A stretch of 64,000 nt of DNA from Sphingopyxis sp. L1A2A (GTDB lineage Bacteria; Pseudomonadota; Alphaproteobacteria; Sphingomonadales; Sphingomonadaceae), in contig NZ_SCOT01000008.1 in the NCBI RefSeq assembly GCF_005502465.1, positions 1 to 64,000 of the forward strand, in the 5' to 3' direction. The notes under the pieces were generated by a model that was given only the letters and a program-made list of their open reading frames with translations, was not told where the DNA came from and did no database searches. This document shows, piece after piece, positions 10,146 through 19,100 of this stretch. Both the position numbers and the translations under genes were made by a program. The first letter of the stretch is position 1, and every line of letters begins with the position of its first letter.

Positions 10146-10352
10146 ATGGAACTCGACCTCGACGAATCCAGCCTGGCCATCGGCCGTATCGAACGCGCGC
10201 TCAGCCGCATCGAAAAGGCGCTGGCCGCCCAGCCAAATCGGCCTCCATCCGCGATTGCCGCCCCCGCAGCCGACCAATCGGCGCTGAAGGCCGAGGTCGC
10301 GGCGGTGATCGGCGAACTCGACCGACTGATTGCGGAGGCGGATCGTGGCTGA
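10146..10352 (+). CDS. Small coiled-coil protein preceding zapA
   Basis: A 68-residue hydrophilic protein. Residues 12-28 (IGRIERALSRIEKALAA) and 46-65 (ALKAEVAAVIGELDRLIAEA) are amphipathic heptad helices separated by a Pro/Ala-rich linker, so a short coiled coil is likely. Its stop overlaps the zapA start by 8 bases, which suggests translational coupling and a shared role in division-ring assembly. Similar small proteins occupy this place in other sphingomonads, but I know of no assigned function. Confidence 0.72.
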   Translation: MELDLDESSLAIGRIERALSRIEKALAAQPNRPPSAIAAPAADQSALKAEVAAVIGELDRLIAEADRG

Positions 10353-10788
10353 TGTGAAACTGATGATCGCCGGACGGCCCTATGACGTCCACTGCGCCGA
10401 CGGCGAAGAGGCGCAGCTGCTCCAGCTCGCCGCCGTCGTCGATGAAAAAGCGCGCGAAATCAATGGGGGGACCGAGGTTCGCCAGCTGCTGTTCGCGGCA
10501 TTGATGCTCGCCGACGATGTCCAGGAAGCCAGGGGCAAGGTCGACAAGGCAGAACCGCAGTCCGATTCGCTGCGCGCCGCCGTGGCGCTCGCCGAAAGCC
10601 GCGAGGCCGCGACGCGCGACGAACTGCGCGCCGCGGTGGCGCGCGAACAGGCGGCGCTGAAGGAGCTTGAGGCGGCGCGATTGGCCCCCACCGCACCGTC
10701 GCCCGCGACGCCGGCCAATGACCGCGCACTGCTCCAGATCGCCGACCGGATCGAGGCGCTGGCGACGAAAGTCGAGCAAATCCCTTGA
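10345..10788 (+). CDS. zapA: Cell division protein ZapA
   Basis: ZapA binds FtsZ filaments and promotes bundling of the Z ring. The 147-residue protein starts from GTG as MADVKLMIAGRPYDVHCADG, a ZapA-type beta hairpin, followed by a long helix from about residue 35 with LLQLAAVVDEKAREI and LLFAALMLADDV. The C-terminal half is charged Ala/Glu/Arg coiled coil. The GTG lies inside the end of the upstream small gene. An in-frame TTG five codons earlier gives a less typical N terminus. The order zapA - 6S RNA - 5-formyl-THF cyclo-ligase is conserved in proteobacteria. Confidence 0.88.
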   Translation: MADVKLMIAGRPYDVHCADGEEAQLLQLAAVVDEKAREINGGTEVRQLLFAALMLADDVQEARGKVDKAEPQSDSLRAAVALAESREAATRDELRAAVAREQAALKELEAARLAPTAPSPATPANDRALLQIADRIEALATKVEQIP

Positions 10789-10813
10789 GCGCGCGCCCCC
10801 GCGCCCCTACATA
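10785..10813 (+). promoter_or_regulatory. Predicted sigma70-type promoter of the 6S RNA
   Basis: TTGAGC at 10785-10790 and TACATA at 10808-10813 are separated by exactly 17 bases. The -35 box contains the zapA stop codon (TGA 10786-10788). Expected transcription start is near 10820, the expected 5' region of the 6S RNA. It is placed by position and spacing only. Confidence 0.55.
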
Positions 10814-10819
10814 AGAGGC

Positions 10820-10998
10820 GGCGGGTACTGCCCGGCACGAGCTTTTGCGAAAATCCCTGAGGCGATACATCATCCTAGGGAGCTGTCCCTGCCCGGACCC
10901 TGGTCCGACGTACATGGTTCCCACCTGACGTTACTGGCGTCAGAGGACTTTCCAGCAAACGACCTCGGCGGTCCCGCCAACCGACCCCAGCGCCCGGG
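10820..10998 (+). ncRNA. ssrS: 6S RNA
   Basis: 6S RNA binds the housekeeping RNA polymerase holoenzyme by imitating an open promoter and down-regulates it in stationary phase. It is identified from position: the 231-base gap between zapA and the 5-formyl-THF cyclo-ligase gene is the standard 6S locus in proteobacteria. The gap also contains paired flanks (CCCGG at 10831-10835 with CCGGG near 10993-10998) and GC-rich arms separated by a purine-rich internal region. The ends are approximate. The spacer has no protein-like reading frame. Confidence 0.72.
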
Positions 10999-11019
10999 TC
11001 TAAACCCTCACAGGAGGCG

Positions 11020-11613
11020 ATGACTCCCTTGTCCGCCGATCTGGTCCAGCAAAAGCAGCATTTGCGCGAGAAGCTGCGCTTTCGTCGCAAGCATTTCGCC
11101 GCCAATCTCGACCCGATGGCGCAGCTGGCGGCGTTTCGCGCGCTGCCCGCGCCGCTCACCGAGCTTTTGGCCGAGCATGCCGTTATCGGCGCTTATGCCG
11201 CGTGGGGCGACGAACCCGACATATTGCCCATGTTCGCCGACGTCGCTGCCGCAGGTGCGCTCGCTCTGCCCCACCACACCGCGCGCATCGACACGATGGG
11301 CTTTCGGGGCTGGCGTACCGGCGAGCCGCTGGCAAGGGGACCATGGAGCACGCAGCAGCCCGCGGATGATGCACCGATAGCGAGCCCCAACCTCATCTTT
11401 TGCCCGCTCGTCGGATTCGACCGCCAAGGCGGCCGGATCGGCCAGGGCGGCGGCCATTATGACCGTTATTTCGCCGCCCATCCCACGGTCCTGCGGATCG
11501 GGGTCGGCTGGTCGGTGCAGGAAATCGACGCCACCCCGCGCGAATCGACCGACATGGCGCTCGACGCCATCCTGACCGAACAAGAATTCATTCTGTGTGG
11601 AGATCGTTTGTGA
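11020..11613 (+). CDS. fau: 5-formyltetrahydrofolate cyclo-ligase
   Basis: ATP-dependent conversion of 5-formyl-THF to 5,10-methenyl-THF, recycling the inhibitory storage folate. The 197-residue protein has the N-terminal basic region LREKLRFRRKHF at residues 15-26, and IFCPLVGFDRQGGRIGQGGGHYDRY near residues 126-150, split here as IFCPLVGFD and GRIGQGGGHYDRY, which is the ATP/folate signature. Position just downstream of the 6S RNA supports the call, as the two are usually linked. Its stop overlaps the next gene by 4 bases. Confidence 0.93.
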   Translation: MTPLSADLVQQKQHLREKLRFRRKHFAANLDPMAQLAAFRALPAPLTELLAEHAVIGAYAAWGDEPDILPMFADVAAAGALALPHHTARIDTMGFRGWRTGEPLARGPWSTQQPADDAPIASPNLIFCPLVGFDRQGGRIGQGGGHYDRYFAAHPTVLRIGVGWSVQEIDATPRESTDMALDAILTEQEFILCGDRL

Positions 11614-11855
11614 GCGCAGACCGCCAAGACCCTGCCCAGGGCAATCCCCAGCCGAGCTGGCGCAAGCCGGCGGGCATGTTGCTGATCCTGCTGCTCATCG
11701 CCGGCTGGACCGCGATCATCGTCAGCCTGTCGCCGTGGGTCGGCGCGTGGCCGGTGCTGGTGCAGGCGGTGTTTTACCTGATCGCGGGGATCGTGTGGAT
11801 CCTGCCGCTGAAGCCGCTGTTGCGCTGGATGGAATTGGGGACTTGGCGCCGCTAA
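11610..11855 (+). CDS. DUF2842 small membrane protein
   Basis: An 81-residue inner-membrane protein. After a hydrophilic head ending PSWRKPAG there are two transmembrane helices (about residues 22-42 and 48-70), then KPLLRWMELGTWRR. This is the pattern of the alphaproteobacterial DUF2842 family, whose function is unknown. Start is GTG in a GTGA overlap with the cyclo-ligase stop, so translation is likely coupled. The last codons and the stop form the left arm of a 21-bp hairpin. Confidence 0.8.
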   Translation: MSADRQDPAQGNPQPSWRKPAGMLLILLLIAGWTAIIVSLSPWVGAWPVLVQAVFYLIAGIVWILPLKPLLRWMELGTWRR

Positions 11856-11878
11856 CGAGCGGCGCCAAGTCCCCAATT
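11833..11878 (+). terminator. 21-bp perfect hairpin across the DUF2842 stop codon
   Basis: Arms 11833-11853 and 11858-11878 are perfectly complementary, with a 4-base loop AACG; the TAA stop spans the end of the left arm and the first two loop bases. Only TTTC follows, so it is an atypical terminator or a stable 3' end for the zapA/6S/cyclo-ligase run. It would also act on the minus strand after tRNA-Asp. Confidence 0.6.
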
Positions 11879-11934
11879 TCCGATATTGGATAATCCCAAG
11901 CTGCGGTGGCCATTCCGTCCGAAAATGGAAGGAA

Positions 11935-12011
11935 TGGCGCGAGTGACGGGGCTCGAACCCGCGACCTCCGGCGTGACAGGCCGGCACTCTAACCAACTGA
12001 GCTACACCCGC
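11935..12011 (-). tRNA. tRNA-Asp (GTC)
   Basis: The minus strand folds into a full cloverleaf: acceptor GCGGGTG pairs with CACTCGC, D-arm GTAGCTCAGTTGGTTAGAGT, anticodon loop CTGTCAC with anticodon GTC, T-arm GCGGGTTCGAGCCCCGT. The 3' CCA is encoded (11935-11937). Length is 77 bases. Confidence 0.96.
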
Positions 12012-12054
12012 GTGTGCTTGGGAGCAGCGCCAATATGCGGCGCGCTTCGGCCTG

Positions 12055-13266
12055 TCAACCGTCGCTTTCTTCGTGGGTGCGATTTAATCGGTCGCGTACC
12101 TCGTCGGTGGTAGTGAGCGTACCATGCTCGAACAGGAAACCGGCCAGATCGGGGGTTCCGGTCGATGCCAGCACCGTCTGCAGGATCAGCAGCAACGGCA
12201 CCGCCAGCAACGCCCCCGGCGTTCCCCATATCCATCCCCAGAAGCTCAGCGAGACCAATATGAGCAGCGGATTGATCGTCAGCCGCTTGCCGAGCACCAG
12301 CGGGGTGATCAGATTCGCCTCGACCAGATGGACGCCGATAAAGATCACCGCGGGCAACAGCGCGAGCCCGACCGCGTCAAAGGTCATCAACCCACCCAGC
12401 CCCAGCAACGCCGCGGCGACGATCGGCCCCAGATAGGGCACGAAATTGCAGATGCTGACGATCCCGCCCCACATGAAGGGTGACGGCATCCCCAGCGCCC
12501 ACAGGAGCAGGCTGACGGTCAGCCCCAGGATCGCGTTGATCATCGTGATCGTCGCCAGATAGTCGGCGGTCGCATCGACGACATTCTGGATCACCCGCGC
12601 CGTCTGCATCGCCCCGTCAAAGCTGCCGCGGCGCCGGATCGTGCCTTTGCGCAGGCGCGTCCAGCCGGCGAGGAAGAAAAAGATGACCAGCACCGCAAAG
12701 AACAGCTGGATCGCAGCGGCCGGCGCCGAGGTGATGAAATAATCGACGACCGACGTCGGCGCGGTCGCCGCCACCGCCTGCGCCGTCGCCTCGCTGCCAC
12801 TGGCGACCGACATCAGCGTCCGGTCGACAAAGGCTTGCAGCGTCGAGTAAAAATCGATCAGCGGCGCCAGATTGCTCTGGATCCGCGGAATCGAATCGGG
12901 AAGCCGCGCGAACCAGTCGGTCGCCGGCACGACGATGATCGCCAGCGCGGCGTTGATCAGCATCACGAACATCGTCAGCGCCAGAAACGATGCCAGCCCC
13001 GACGGCACGCCGCGCCGCTCCAGCCATTCGAGCAGTGGCACCAGCGCGATCGCAATCACGATCGCGGCGGTCAGCGGCAGAAAGAATTCGGCACCCGCCT
13101 GCAAAGCAAAGGGCAACCCCAGGCAAAAGCTGGCGCCAAAGATCAATGTCAGCGCCGCGAGCAGCCGATCGCGGCGAAAATCGTCGATCTCGATCTGATG
13201 CAGCGGATTGGAACGCGGGCGTGCGTCTCTGCTCCCCCGATCGTCCGCCACCCCATCTCTCCTCAC
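12055..13266 (-). CDS. AI-2E family transporter (PerM/YdiK-like permease)
   Basis: Polytopic inner-membrane protein of about 400 residues from the AI-2E transporter family. Members have been linked to autoinducer-2 export or Na/H exchange, so the substrate is uncertain. Visible hallmarks are an N-terminal helix pair (residues 35-80), the periplasmic PTSVVDYF region, the cluster of helices with MPSPFMWGGIVSICNFVPYLGP near residues 276-297 (MPSPFMWGGI, FVPYLGP) and LTINPLLILVSLSFWGW near 345. Start is a GTG giving MRRDGVADD; a second GTG five codons later is possible. The C-terminal tail is hydrophilic. Confidence 0.87.
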   Translation of the reverse strand: MRRDGVADDRGSRDARPRSNPLHQIEIDDFRRDRLLAALTLIFGASFCLGLPFALQAGAEFFLPLTAAIVIAIALVPLLEWLERRGVPSGLASFLALTMFVMLINAALAIIVVPATDWFARLPDSIPRIQSNLAPLIDFYSTLQAFVDRTLMSVASGSEATAQAVAATAPTSVVDYFITSAPAAAIQLFFAVLVIFFFLAGWTRLRKGTIRRRGSFDGAMQTARVIQNVVDATADYLATITMINAILGLTVSLLLWALGMPSPFMWGGIVSICNFVPYLGPIVAAALLGLGGLMTFDAVGLALLPAVIFIGVHLVEANLITPLVLGKRLTINPLLILVSLSFWGWIWGTPGALLAVPLLLILQTVLASTGTPDLAGFLFEHGTLTTTDEVRDRLNRTHEESDG

Positions 13267-13381
13267 GTTAACCCCCTCGTCTTACGCGGGCTTTGCATCT
13301 TGCGCCAGTCGCCCCGTTTGCGGCGAACCGTGGGCCTGTTCTGTCCCCGTCTGGGTCAAAACCGCTCTTTCGTACTGCTTT

Positions 13382-13396
13382 TTAACCAGAAATTAC
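13382..13396 (+). promoter_or_regulatory. CtrA-box-like sequence before the DUF11 cluster
   Basis: TTAA, seven bases, TTAC: one mismatch from the alphaproteobacterial CtrA consensus TTAA-N7-TTAA. It lies about 50 bases before the first DUF11 gene in an A/T-rich patch (13381-13410) that contrasts with the GC-rich flanks. The short motif can arise by chance. Confidence 0.3.
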
Positions 13397-13448
13397 CCTT
13401 TTTCATCGATTGAGGGCTCCAAGGACCAACCTGTTCGGAGTCAAAGTG

Positions 13449-14465
13449 ATGATGAAAGCGCCTGTGGGGGGCGCGAAGCATCAGCTTCTACCCTCTTGTT
13501 CACTTCTCGCCCTGCTGGCGGCGTTCACGCTGCCGACGCAGGTTCAGGCGCAGGTCGCCACCCCGCCGCTGACGCGGGCCGGGACGACCATCAGCAACAC
13601 CGCAAGCGCCACTTTTGATACCGGCGGCGGCTCGACCACGATCAATTCGAACCGGGTTGATCTGCTCGTCGACGAACTGCTCGATGTCACCGTCGATTCG
13701 AGCAATCCCGCCGATGTGCCGACCACGCCGGGCGCGACCGGACAGGTGCTGACCTTTTCGGTGACCAACACCGGCAATGGCGTCGAAAATTTCGTGCTGA
13801 GCACGATCGCCAACGCGGGCGGCGACAATTATGACCCCGTCGTCACCCAAATCTATATCGACAATGGCGACGGCGTGTTCGACCCCGGCACCGACACGCT
13901 CTATACCCCGGGCGCCAACGATCCGCAGCTCGATCCCGACGAAAGCGTCACCGTGTTTGTCGTCGCGACGACGCCGGGCGGCGTCGTCGATGGCAATCGC
14001 GGCATCGTCAGCCTCGTCGCGGCCGCAGTAACCGGCACCGGCGCGCCGGGAACCAGCTTTGCCGGCCAGGGCGAAGGCGGCGGCGATGCCGTCGTCGGCT
14101 CGACCGGTGCCGATGGCGCCGACGCCGGTGCGTTCATCGTCTCGGCGGCCACCGTCACCCTCGTTAAATCGGCGGTGGTGACCAATCCACTCGGCACCGC
14201 CGATCCCATTCCGGGCGCGACGATCACTTACACGATCGTTGCCACCGTCGCCGGCAGCGGCTCGGTCAGCGGTCTCGCGATCACCGATAATATCCCGGCG
14301 GACACCAGCTATGTCACGGGTTCGATCACGCTGGGCGGCGTCGCGCAGTCCGACGCGGTCGATGCCGACGCGGGCGATTACAACGGCACGCGGATCAACG
14401 TCGCGCTCGGCACGGTTGCCGGCGGCCAGACCCGCACCGTCACCTTCCGAACCACGATCGATTGA
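13449..14465 (+). CDS. Exported DUF11-like repeat protein, cluster gene A
   Basis: A 338-residue exported protein. A signal peptide (residues 1 to about 34, hydrophobic CSLLALLAAFTLP, cut after QVQA) is followed by a module starting TTISNTASATFDTGGG and ending NSNRVDLLVDE, then Asp/Gly/Thr-rich beta-sandwich sequence. From about residue 236 (VTLVKSAVV, then PIPGATITYTIVA) there is a DUF11-type domain, ending RTVTFRTTID exactly at the C terminus. No catalytic motif is visible. A segment with IYIDNGDGVFDPGTD (about residues 135-149) resembles a calcium-binding DxDxDG loop. Start at ATG 13449 follows CGGAG; 13452 is an alternative. First of four tandem genes. Confidence 0.8.
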   Translation: MMKAPVGGAKHQLLPSCSLLALLAAFTLPTQVQAQVATPPLTRAGTTISNTASATFDTGGGSTTINSNRVDLLVDELLDVTVDSSNPADVPTTPGATGQVLTFSVTNTGNGVENFVLSTIANAGGDNYDPVVTQIYIDNGDGVFDPGTDTLYTPGANDPQLDPDESVTVFVVATTPGGVVDGNRGIVSLVAAAVTGTGAPGTSFAGQGEGGGDAVVGSTGADGADAGAFIVSAATVTLVKSAVVTNPLGTADPIPGATITYTIVATVAGSGSVSGLAITDNIPADTSYVTGSITLGGVAQSDAVDADAGDYNGTRINVALGTVAGGQTRTVTFRTTID

Positions 14466-14476
14466 TGGAGATGCCC

Positions 14477-14941
14477 ATGCGCACCGTCCTTTTCCTGTTT
14501 CTCGCGGCGCTGTCGCCGGGTCAGGCGCTCGCCGCCAACCAGGTCGCGCTCGCCAATGACGTGTTCGTCGAGCGCGTGACCACCGACGCTCAGGGCAAGC
14601 AGCGGATATTGCTCGAAGAACCCAAGGTCGTCGTTCCCGGCGACCGGCTCGTCTTCGTGCTCAATTATCGCAACGCCGGGGCGCAGCCCGCCGACAAGTT
14701 CGTCATCACCAACCCCCTGCCCGCGGCGGTGCGCTTTGCCGATGCCGGCGACACAAGGCCGCTCGTCTCGATCGATGGCGGCCGCGGCTGGGGGCAATTG
14801 GATCAACTGACGGTAGCGCTGAACGACGGCACCCGCCGCGCGGCGCAGCCGGACGATGTGACCCACATCCGCTGGGCCTTTCAAAAGCCGATCCCGGTCG
14901 GCGGCAGCGGCAAGCTGATGTTTCGAGGAGTAGTAAAATAA
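14477..14941 (+). CDS. Exported single-domain DUF11-like protein, cluster gene B
   Basis: A 154-residue protein with a signal peptide (MRTVLFLFLAALSPGQALA) and one beta-sandwich domain: KVVVPGDRLVFVLNYRN near residues 50-66, FVITNPLPAAVRF near 76-88 and the end GSGKLMFRGVVK. This is the layout of a DUF11-like unit: unstable opening strand, NPLP turn, closing strand. In-frame ATGs at 14465 and 14471 exist; 14477 is best placed after GGAG and gives a proper signal peptide. The frame opens on the stop of gene A, so A and B are probably coupled. Confidence 0.78.
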   Translation: MRTVLFLFLAALSPGQALAANQVALANDVFVERVTTDAQGKQRILLEEPKVVVPGDRLVFVLNYRNAGAQPADKFVITNPLPAAVRFADAGDTRPLVSIDGGRGWGQLDQLTVALNDGTRRAAQPDDVTHIRWAFQKPIPVGGSGKLMFRGVVK

Positions 14942-15015
14942 CATAATAAATACAGCCGCTTAATGATTGCCAGCGGTGGGGAAACGGCAATCGACCAAAG
15001 CCAAGGAGCTCAGCT

Positions 15016-16080
15016 ATGACCAGCAAGCTGAACACCGTGGGCATCATCGGTCTGGCGGCGATCACAAGTCTCGCCGCCACGCCGGCACTTGCTGCCGGAA
15101 CGACCGCGGGTACCACGATCACGAATACCGCCACCGTCGACTATCAGGTCGGTGGCGTTGCACAGGGACAGCAGTCGGCGTCGAACAATTTCACCGTCGA
15201 CCGCAAGATCAACCTGCTCGTCGAAGAAGTCGGCAATGTGACGACCAATGTCGTGCCGGGCCAGGCGAACGCCGTCACGACGTTCCAGCTGACCAACAGC
15301 TCGAACGAAGTGCTCGACTTCGCGCTGGTCGCGTCGCAGATCGCCGGCGGCACCGCTTCGCACGGCGGGACCGACACCTTCGATGCCACCAACGTGCGGA
15401 TTTACCGCGATAATACGGTGACCGGTACGGTCGGCAGCTGGGATGCGGGTGACACCCTACTCACCGGTTTTGTCGACGAACTTGTCGTCGATACCGCGAT
15501 CCGGCTGTTTGTCGTCGCCGATATCCCGACCGGGCTCGCCAACAACGCGGTCGCCGGTGTCACGTTGCGTGCCACCGCGCGCGAAGGCGGCACAGCAGCC
15601 AGCCAGGGTGCGGCGATCACCGAAACCACGGGTGCAAACACGGCGGGCAAGGACACTGTCTTTGCCGATATCGCGGGTGTCACCGGCGATGCGGCGCGCG
15701 ATGCGTCGCACAGCGACAACGACGACTATACCGTGCAGACGGCGACGCTGGCGGTCTCCAAGACCAGCCGCGTCATCTCGGATCCGTTCAACAATACGAC
15801 GAATCCGAAGCTGATCCCGGGTGCGGTGGTCGAATATTGCATCTCGGTCGCCAATAGCGGCAGCGCCGATGCAACGTCGGTGGTGATCAACGATCCGGTT
15901 CCGGGCGAGTTGACGTTCAATGCCGGCACGATCCTGCTGAACGGCACGGTGACCGGGGTAACCTGCAACGCCGATGGCGCGGCGGGTGGCAGCTATGCCG
16001 CACCGAACGTGTCGGGGACCATCGCCACGATCGCGGCGGGCGCCACGCGCACGCTCGTCTTCCGCGCGACGGTCAACTGA
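15016..16080 (+). CDS. Exported DUF11-like repeat protein, cluster gene C
   Basis: A 354-residue exported protein built like gene A: signal peptide to about residue 27 (ATPALA), then TTITNTATVDYQVGG and SNNFTVDRKINLLVEE, a middle Thr/Asn/Asp-rich beta region, and a DUF11-type domain from about residue 244 (TLAVSKTSR, GAVVEYCISVANSG, VINDPVPGELTF), ending RTLVFRATVN. Two cysteines in the last domain (CISV and TCNAD) may form a disulfide. A strong AAGGAG precedes the ATG. The 74-base gap from gene B is A/T-rich and could hold its own promoter. Confidence 0.8.
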   Translation: MTSKLNTVGIIGLAAITSLAATPALAAGTTAGTTITNTATVDYQVGGVAQGQQSASNNFTVDRKINLLVEEVGNVTTNVVPGQANAVTTFQLTNSSNEVLDFALVASQIAGGTASHGGTDTFDATNVRIYRDNTVTGTVGSWDAGDTLLTGFVDELVVDTAIRLFVVADIPTGLANNAVAGVTLRATAREGGTAASQGAAITETTGANTAGKDTVFADIAGVTGDAARDASHSDNDDYTVQTATLAVSKTSRVISDPFNNTTNPKLIPGAVVEYCISVANSGSADATSVVINDPVPGELTFNAGTILLNGTVTGVTCNADGAAGGSYAAPNVSGTIATIAAGATRTLVFRATVN

Positions 16081-16093
16081 TCGGGATACCGAT

Positions 16094-16133
16094 GGAGCAG
16101 CGGGTGTGGCCCAAAACCGCCTCCCGCTGCTCC
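16094..16133 (+). terminator. 11-bp hairpin between cluster genes C and D
   Basis: GGAGCAGCGGG (16094-16104) and CCCGCTGCTCC (16123-16133) form a perfect stem around an 18-base loop, 13 bases before the gene D start. There is no T run. It may lower expression of the very large gene D relative to A-C, or occlude its ribosome-binding site. Confidence 0.45.
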
Positions 16134-16146
16134 GTTCGGGGCTATT

Positions 16147-19100
16147 ATGGCGCTCGGAACCAAATATTTCGGCCTTGTGACCGCCCTCGTCGCGGCAGCG
16201 TTGCCGCCTGCGGCATCCCCGGCGCACGCTCAGGTGATTACGAACACGGCTTCGGCGCAGTGGACGCATGACGGGCAGCCCGGTCGGGCGCTGTCGAACC
16301 GCGTCGACGTCACCGTGGCGCCGCGCCCGCCCGAACGACCGACGATTACCACGTACCGACTGACCAATGGCGGCGGCAATAAATCGGCCCCGCTGGCGCC
16401 GACCCAGTGCAGCCGGGGCAGCGGCCCGATCGCCAGCAGCTTCAGCAGCGCCAGCAGCAGCAGCGCGAGCAGCGCCAGTGCAGGCAGCACCAGCAGCACA
16501 ATCCCGCTCAGCGGCGTCTATGAGGGCATTTCGACCGCCCCTGCGTCGCTCCAAAGCACCGACAATTTCCGCGCCGGCGAAGTGCTCGTCGTTGGGGTCA
16601 CGCTCGCATCGGCCAATGTCGATCCGCAGCGGCGCGACACCCTCGCGGTGGTCCTCGAACTCGAAAATGGCGACCGCGAGCAGATCACCCTGACCGAAAC
16701 CGCCAACAACAGCGGTGAATTTGTCGGCTTTATCAACACGATCGGGGTTCCACCGGCGGTCGCGCAGGGCGATTGCCGTTTGTCGGTCAATCCCGGCGCC
16801 GCGCTGTCGCTGCGCGTCACCGATCAGGCGAACGCCAGCCTGGTCGCCCTCGCCACGATCAATTTCCTCGTCGATCCCTTCGGCATCGTGTTCGACAGCG
16901 GCGATGGCGCTCCCGTTCCCGGCAGCCGCGTCACCATTGTCGACACCGCCACCGGCCAGCCCGCGCAGGTGTTTGGCGACGACGGCGTCTCGGCCTACCC
17001 GTCCAGCGTCATCACGGGGCAGAGCGTCACCGATTCGGGCGGGACGACGTATAATTTTCCGCCGGGCGACTATCGCTTCCCGTTCGTCGCGCCGGGAACC
17101 TATCGCCTGATCGTCCAGCCTCCCGCGCCGTTCACCGCGCCGTCGGCATCGAACCCCGCCGATCTGGCCGGTTTCCGCCGCCCCGATGATGGTCTGCCGT
17201 TTGAAATCAGCGCCGCCAGCTATGGCAATCCCTTCGTGCTGAACAGTCCGGCGCCGGTGCGCGTCGATATTCCGGTCGATCAGCCCGGCCTGTCGCTGAT
17301 CCTACGCAAGACGACCTCGACGCGGGTCGCGGTGCCGGGTGACGTGATCCAGTACCGGATTGAGGTCGCCAACCGCGATGCGCGCCGTAACACCGGCGCG
17401 GTGACTGTCAGCGACGTCCTGCCCGTGGGCATGCGCCTGCGCGCCGATACGGTGCGGATCGACGGGGTGCGCGTGATCGCCAATGTCGCCGCCAACGGCC
17501 GCGAATTTAGCGTGGTGGTGCCGAGCATCGCCGCATCGCGCACGGCGCTGCTTACCTATCTGGCCGAAGTCATCGTGTCGGCGCAGCCGGGCAACGCACT
17601 CAACCGCGCCTCTGCCGTCGACAATCGCGGCTCGGCGAGCAACATCGCCGAGGCGACGATTTCGATCAAACGCGATCAGTTGGGCGACCGGATGACGATC
17701 ATCGGCCGTATCACCGACGGCGGCTGCACGGTTGATCCGCGCAAGGCCGACGGCATCGCCGGTGTCCGCGTCATGCTGCAAGACGGCAGCTACACCGTCA
17801 CCGACGAGGACGGCCGCTATCATTTTGAAGGCGTGCGCCCCGGCCTGCATATCGTCCAGATCGATCCGTCGACGCTGCCGCTCGACCGCGAAGCGATCGA
17901 CTGCGCCCGTTCGACGCAGAGCGCCGGCAGCGCGATCTCGCGCTTTGTCGAAGGCCGCGGCGGCGCGCTGAAACGCGCCGATTTCCGTGCAATCGCCAGC
18001 GCACCGCGCGCAGCGCCCAAAACTGCGCTAATTGCGGCGCCAACGGTCCTCAGCGACCCCGAAGCCGCAGGGGCCGGTCGCGACTGGCTGGCCGGACAGG
18101 CTCCGGGCATCGACTGGCTGTTCCCCGCCACCGACCACAACCCGCGCTCAAAAGCGATCCGGGCCGCGATCAAGCACGCGCCCGGCCAGACAGTGACGCT
18201 GCACGTCAACGGCAAAGCGGCCGACCCGCTGACCTTTGAAGGGAGCAGCAAGTCTGCCGACGGCAGCGTCGCGGTCAGCCTGTGGCGCGGCCTCGAAATC
18301 CGCGAAGGCGAAAACCGCCTGATCGCTGAGGTGAAGGATGTTAACGGCGTTGTCATTGAGACGCTGGAACGCCATGTTCACTATTCGATCACGCCGATGC
18401 GCGCCGCGCTGGTCCGCGAACGGTCGGTATTGGTCGCCGACGGCGTCACCCGCCCGGTGATCGCGGTGCGCCTGACCGATCGCGATGGCAAACCGATCCG
18501 TTCGGGGCTGACCGGCGATTTCAGCGTTCCTGCCCCCTATTATCCCGCCGTCGAAGCCGATGCCCAGCAGGCACGCCAGCTCGCCGGGCTCGAACGCGCC
18601 CAGCCGCTATGGAAAATCGATGGCGACGACGGCATTGCCTATATCGAACTCGAACCGACCACCGCATCGGGCACGCTGGCGATGGATTTCACCTTCCGCG
18701 ACGACAAGGTGACCCGCAAGCAGACGATCGAAACCTGGCTCGATCCTGGCGATCGGCCGTGGACCGTCGTCGGCTTTGCCGCCGGGACGCTCGGCTACAA
18801 CACGCTCGACGACCGGATGGAACCCGCAGCCGAGACGCTCGACGATCTCAATGCCGATGCACGGCTGGCGCTCTATGCCAAGGGCCGGGTGCGCGGAAAA
18901 TGGCTGATGACGTTGGCCTACGACAGCGACAAGGACAAGGATGACGCGCGCTTTGGCGGCGTGATCGATCCGCGCGCCTATTACACCATCTACGCCGATC
19001 GCAACGAGACGCGCTACGATGCGGCGTCGGTGCGCAAACTCTATCTGCGCCTCGAACGCCCGCAATTCTATGCGATGTTCGGCGATATCGAGACGGGGAT

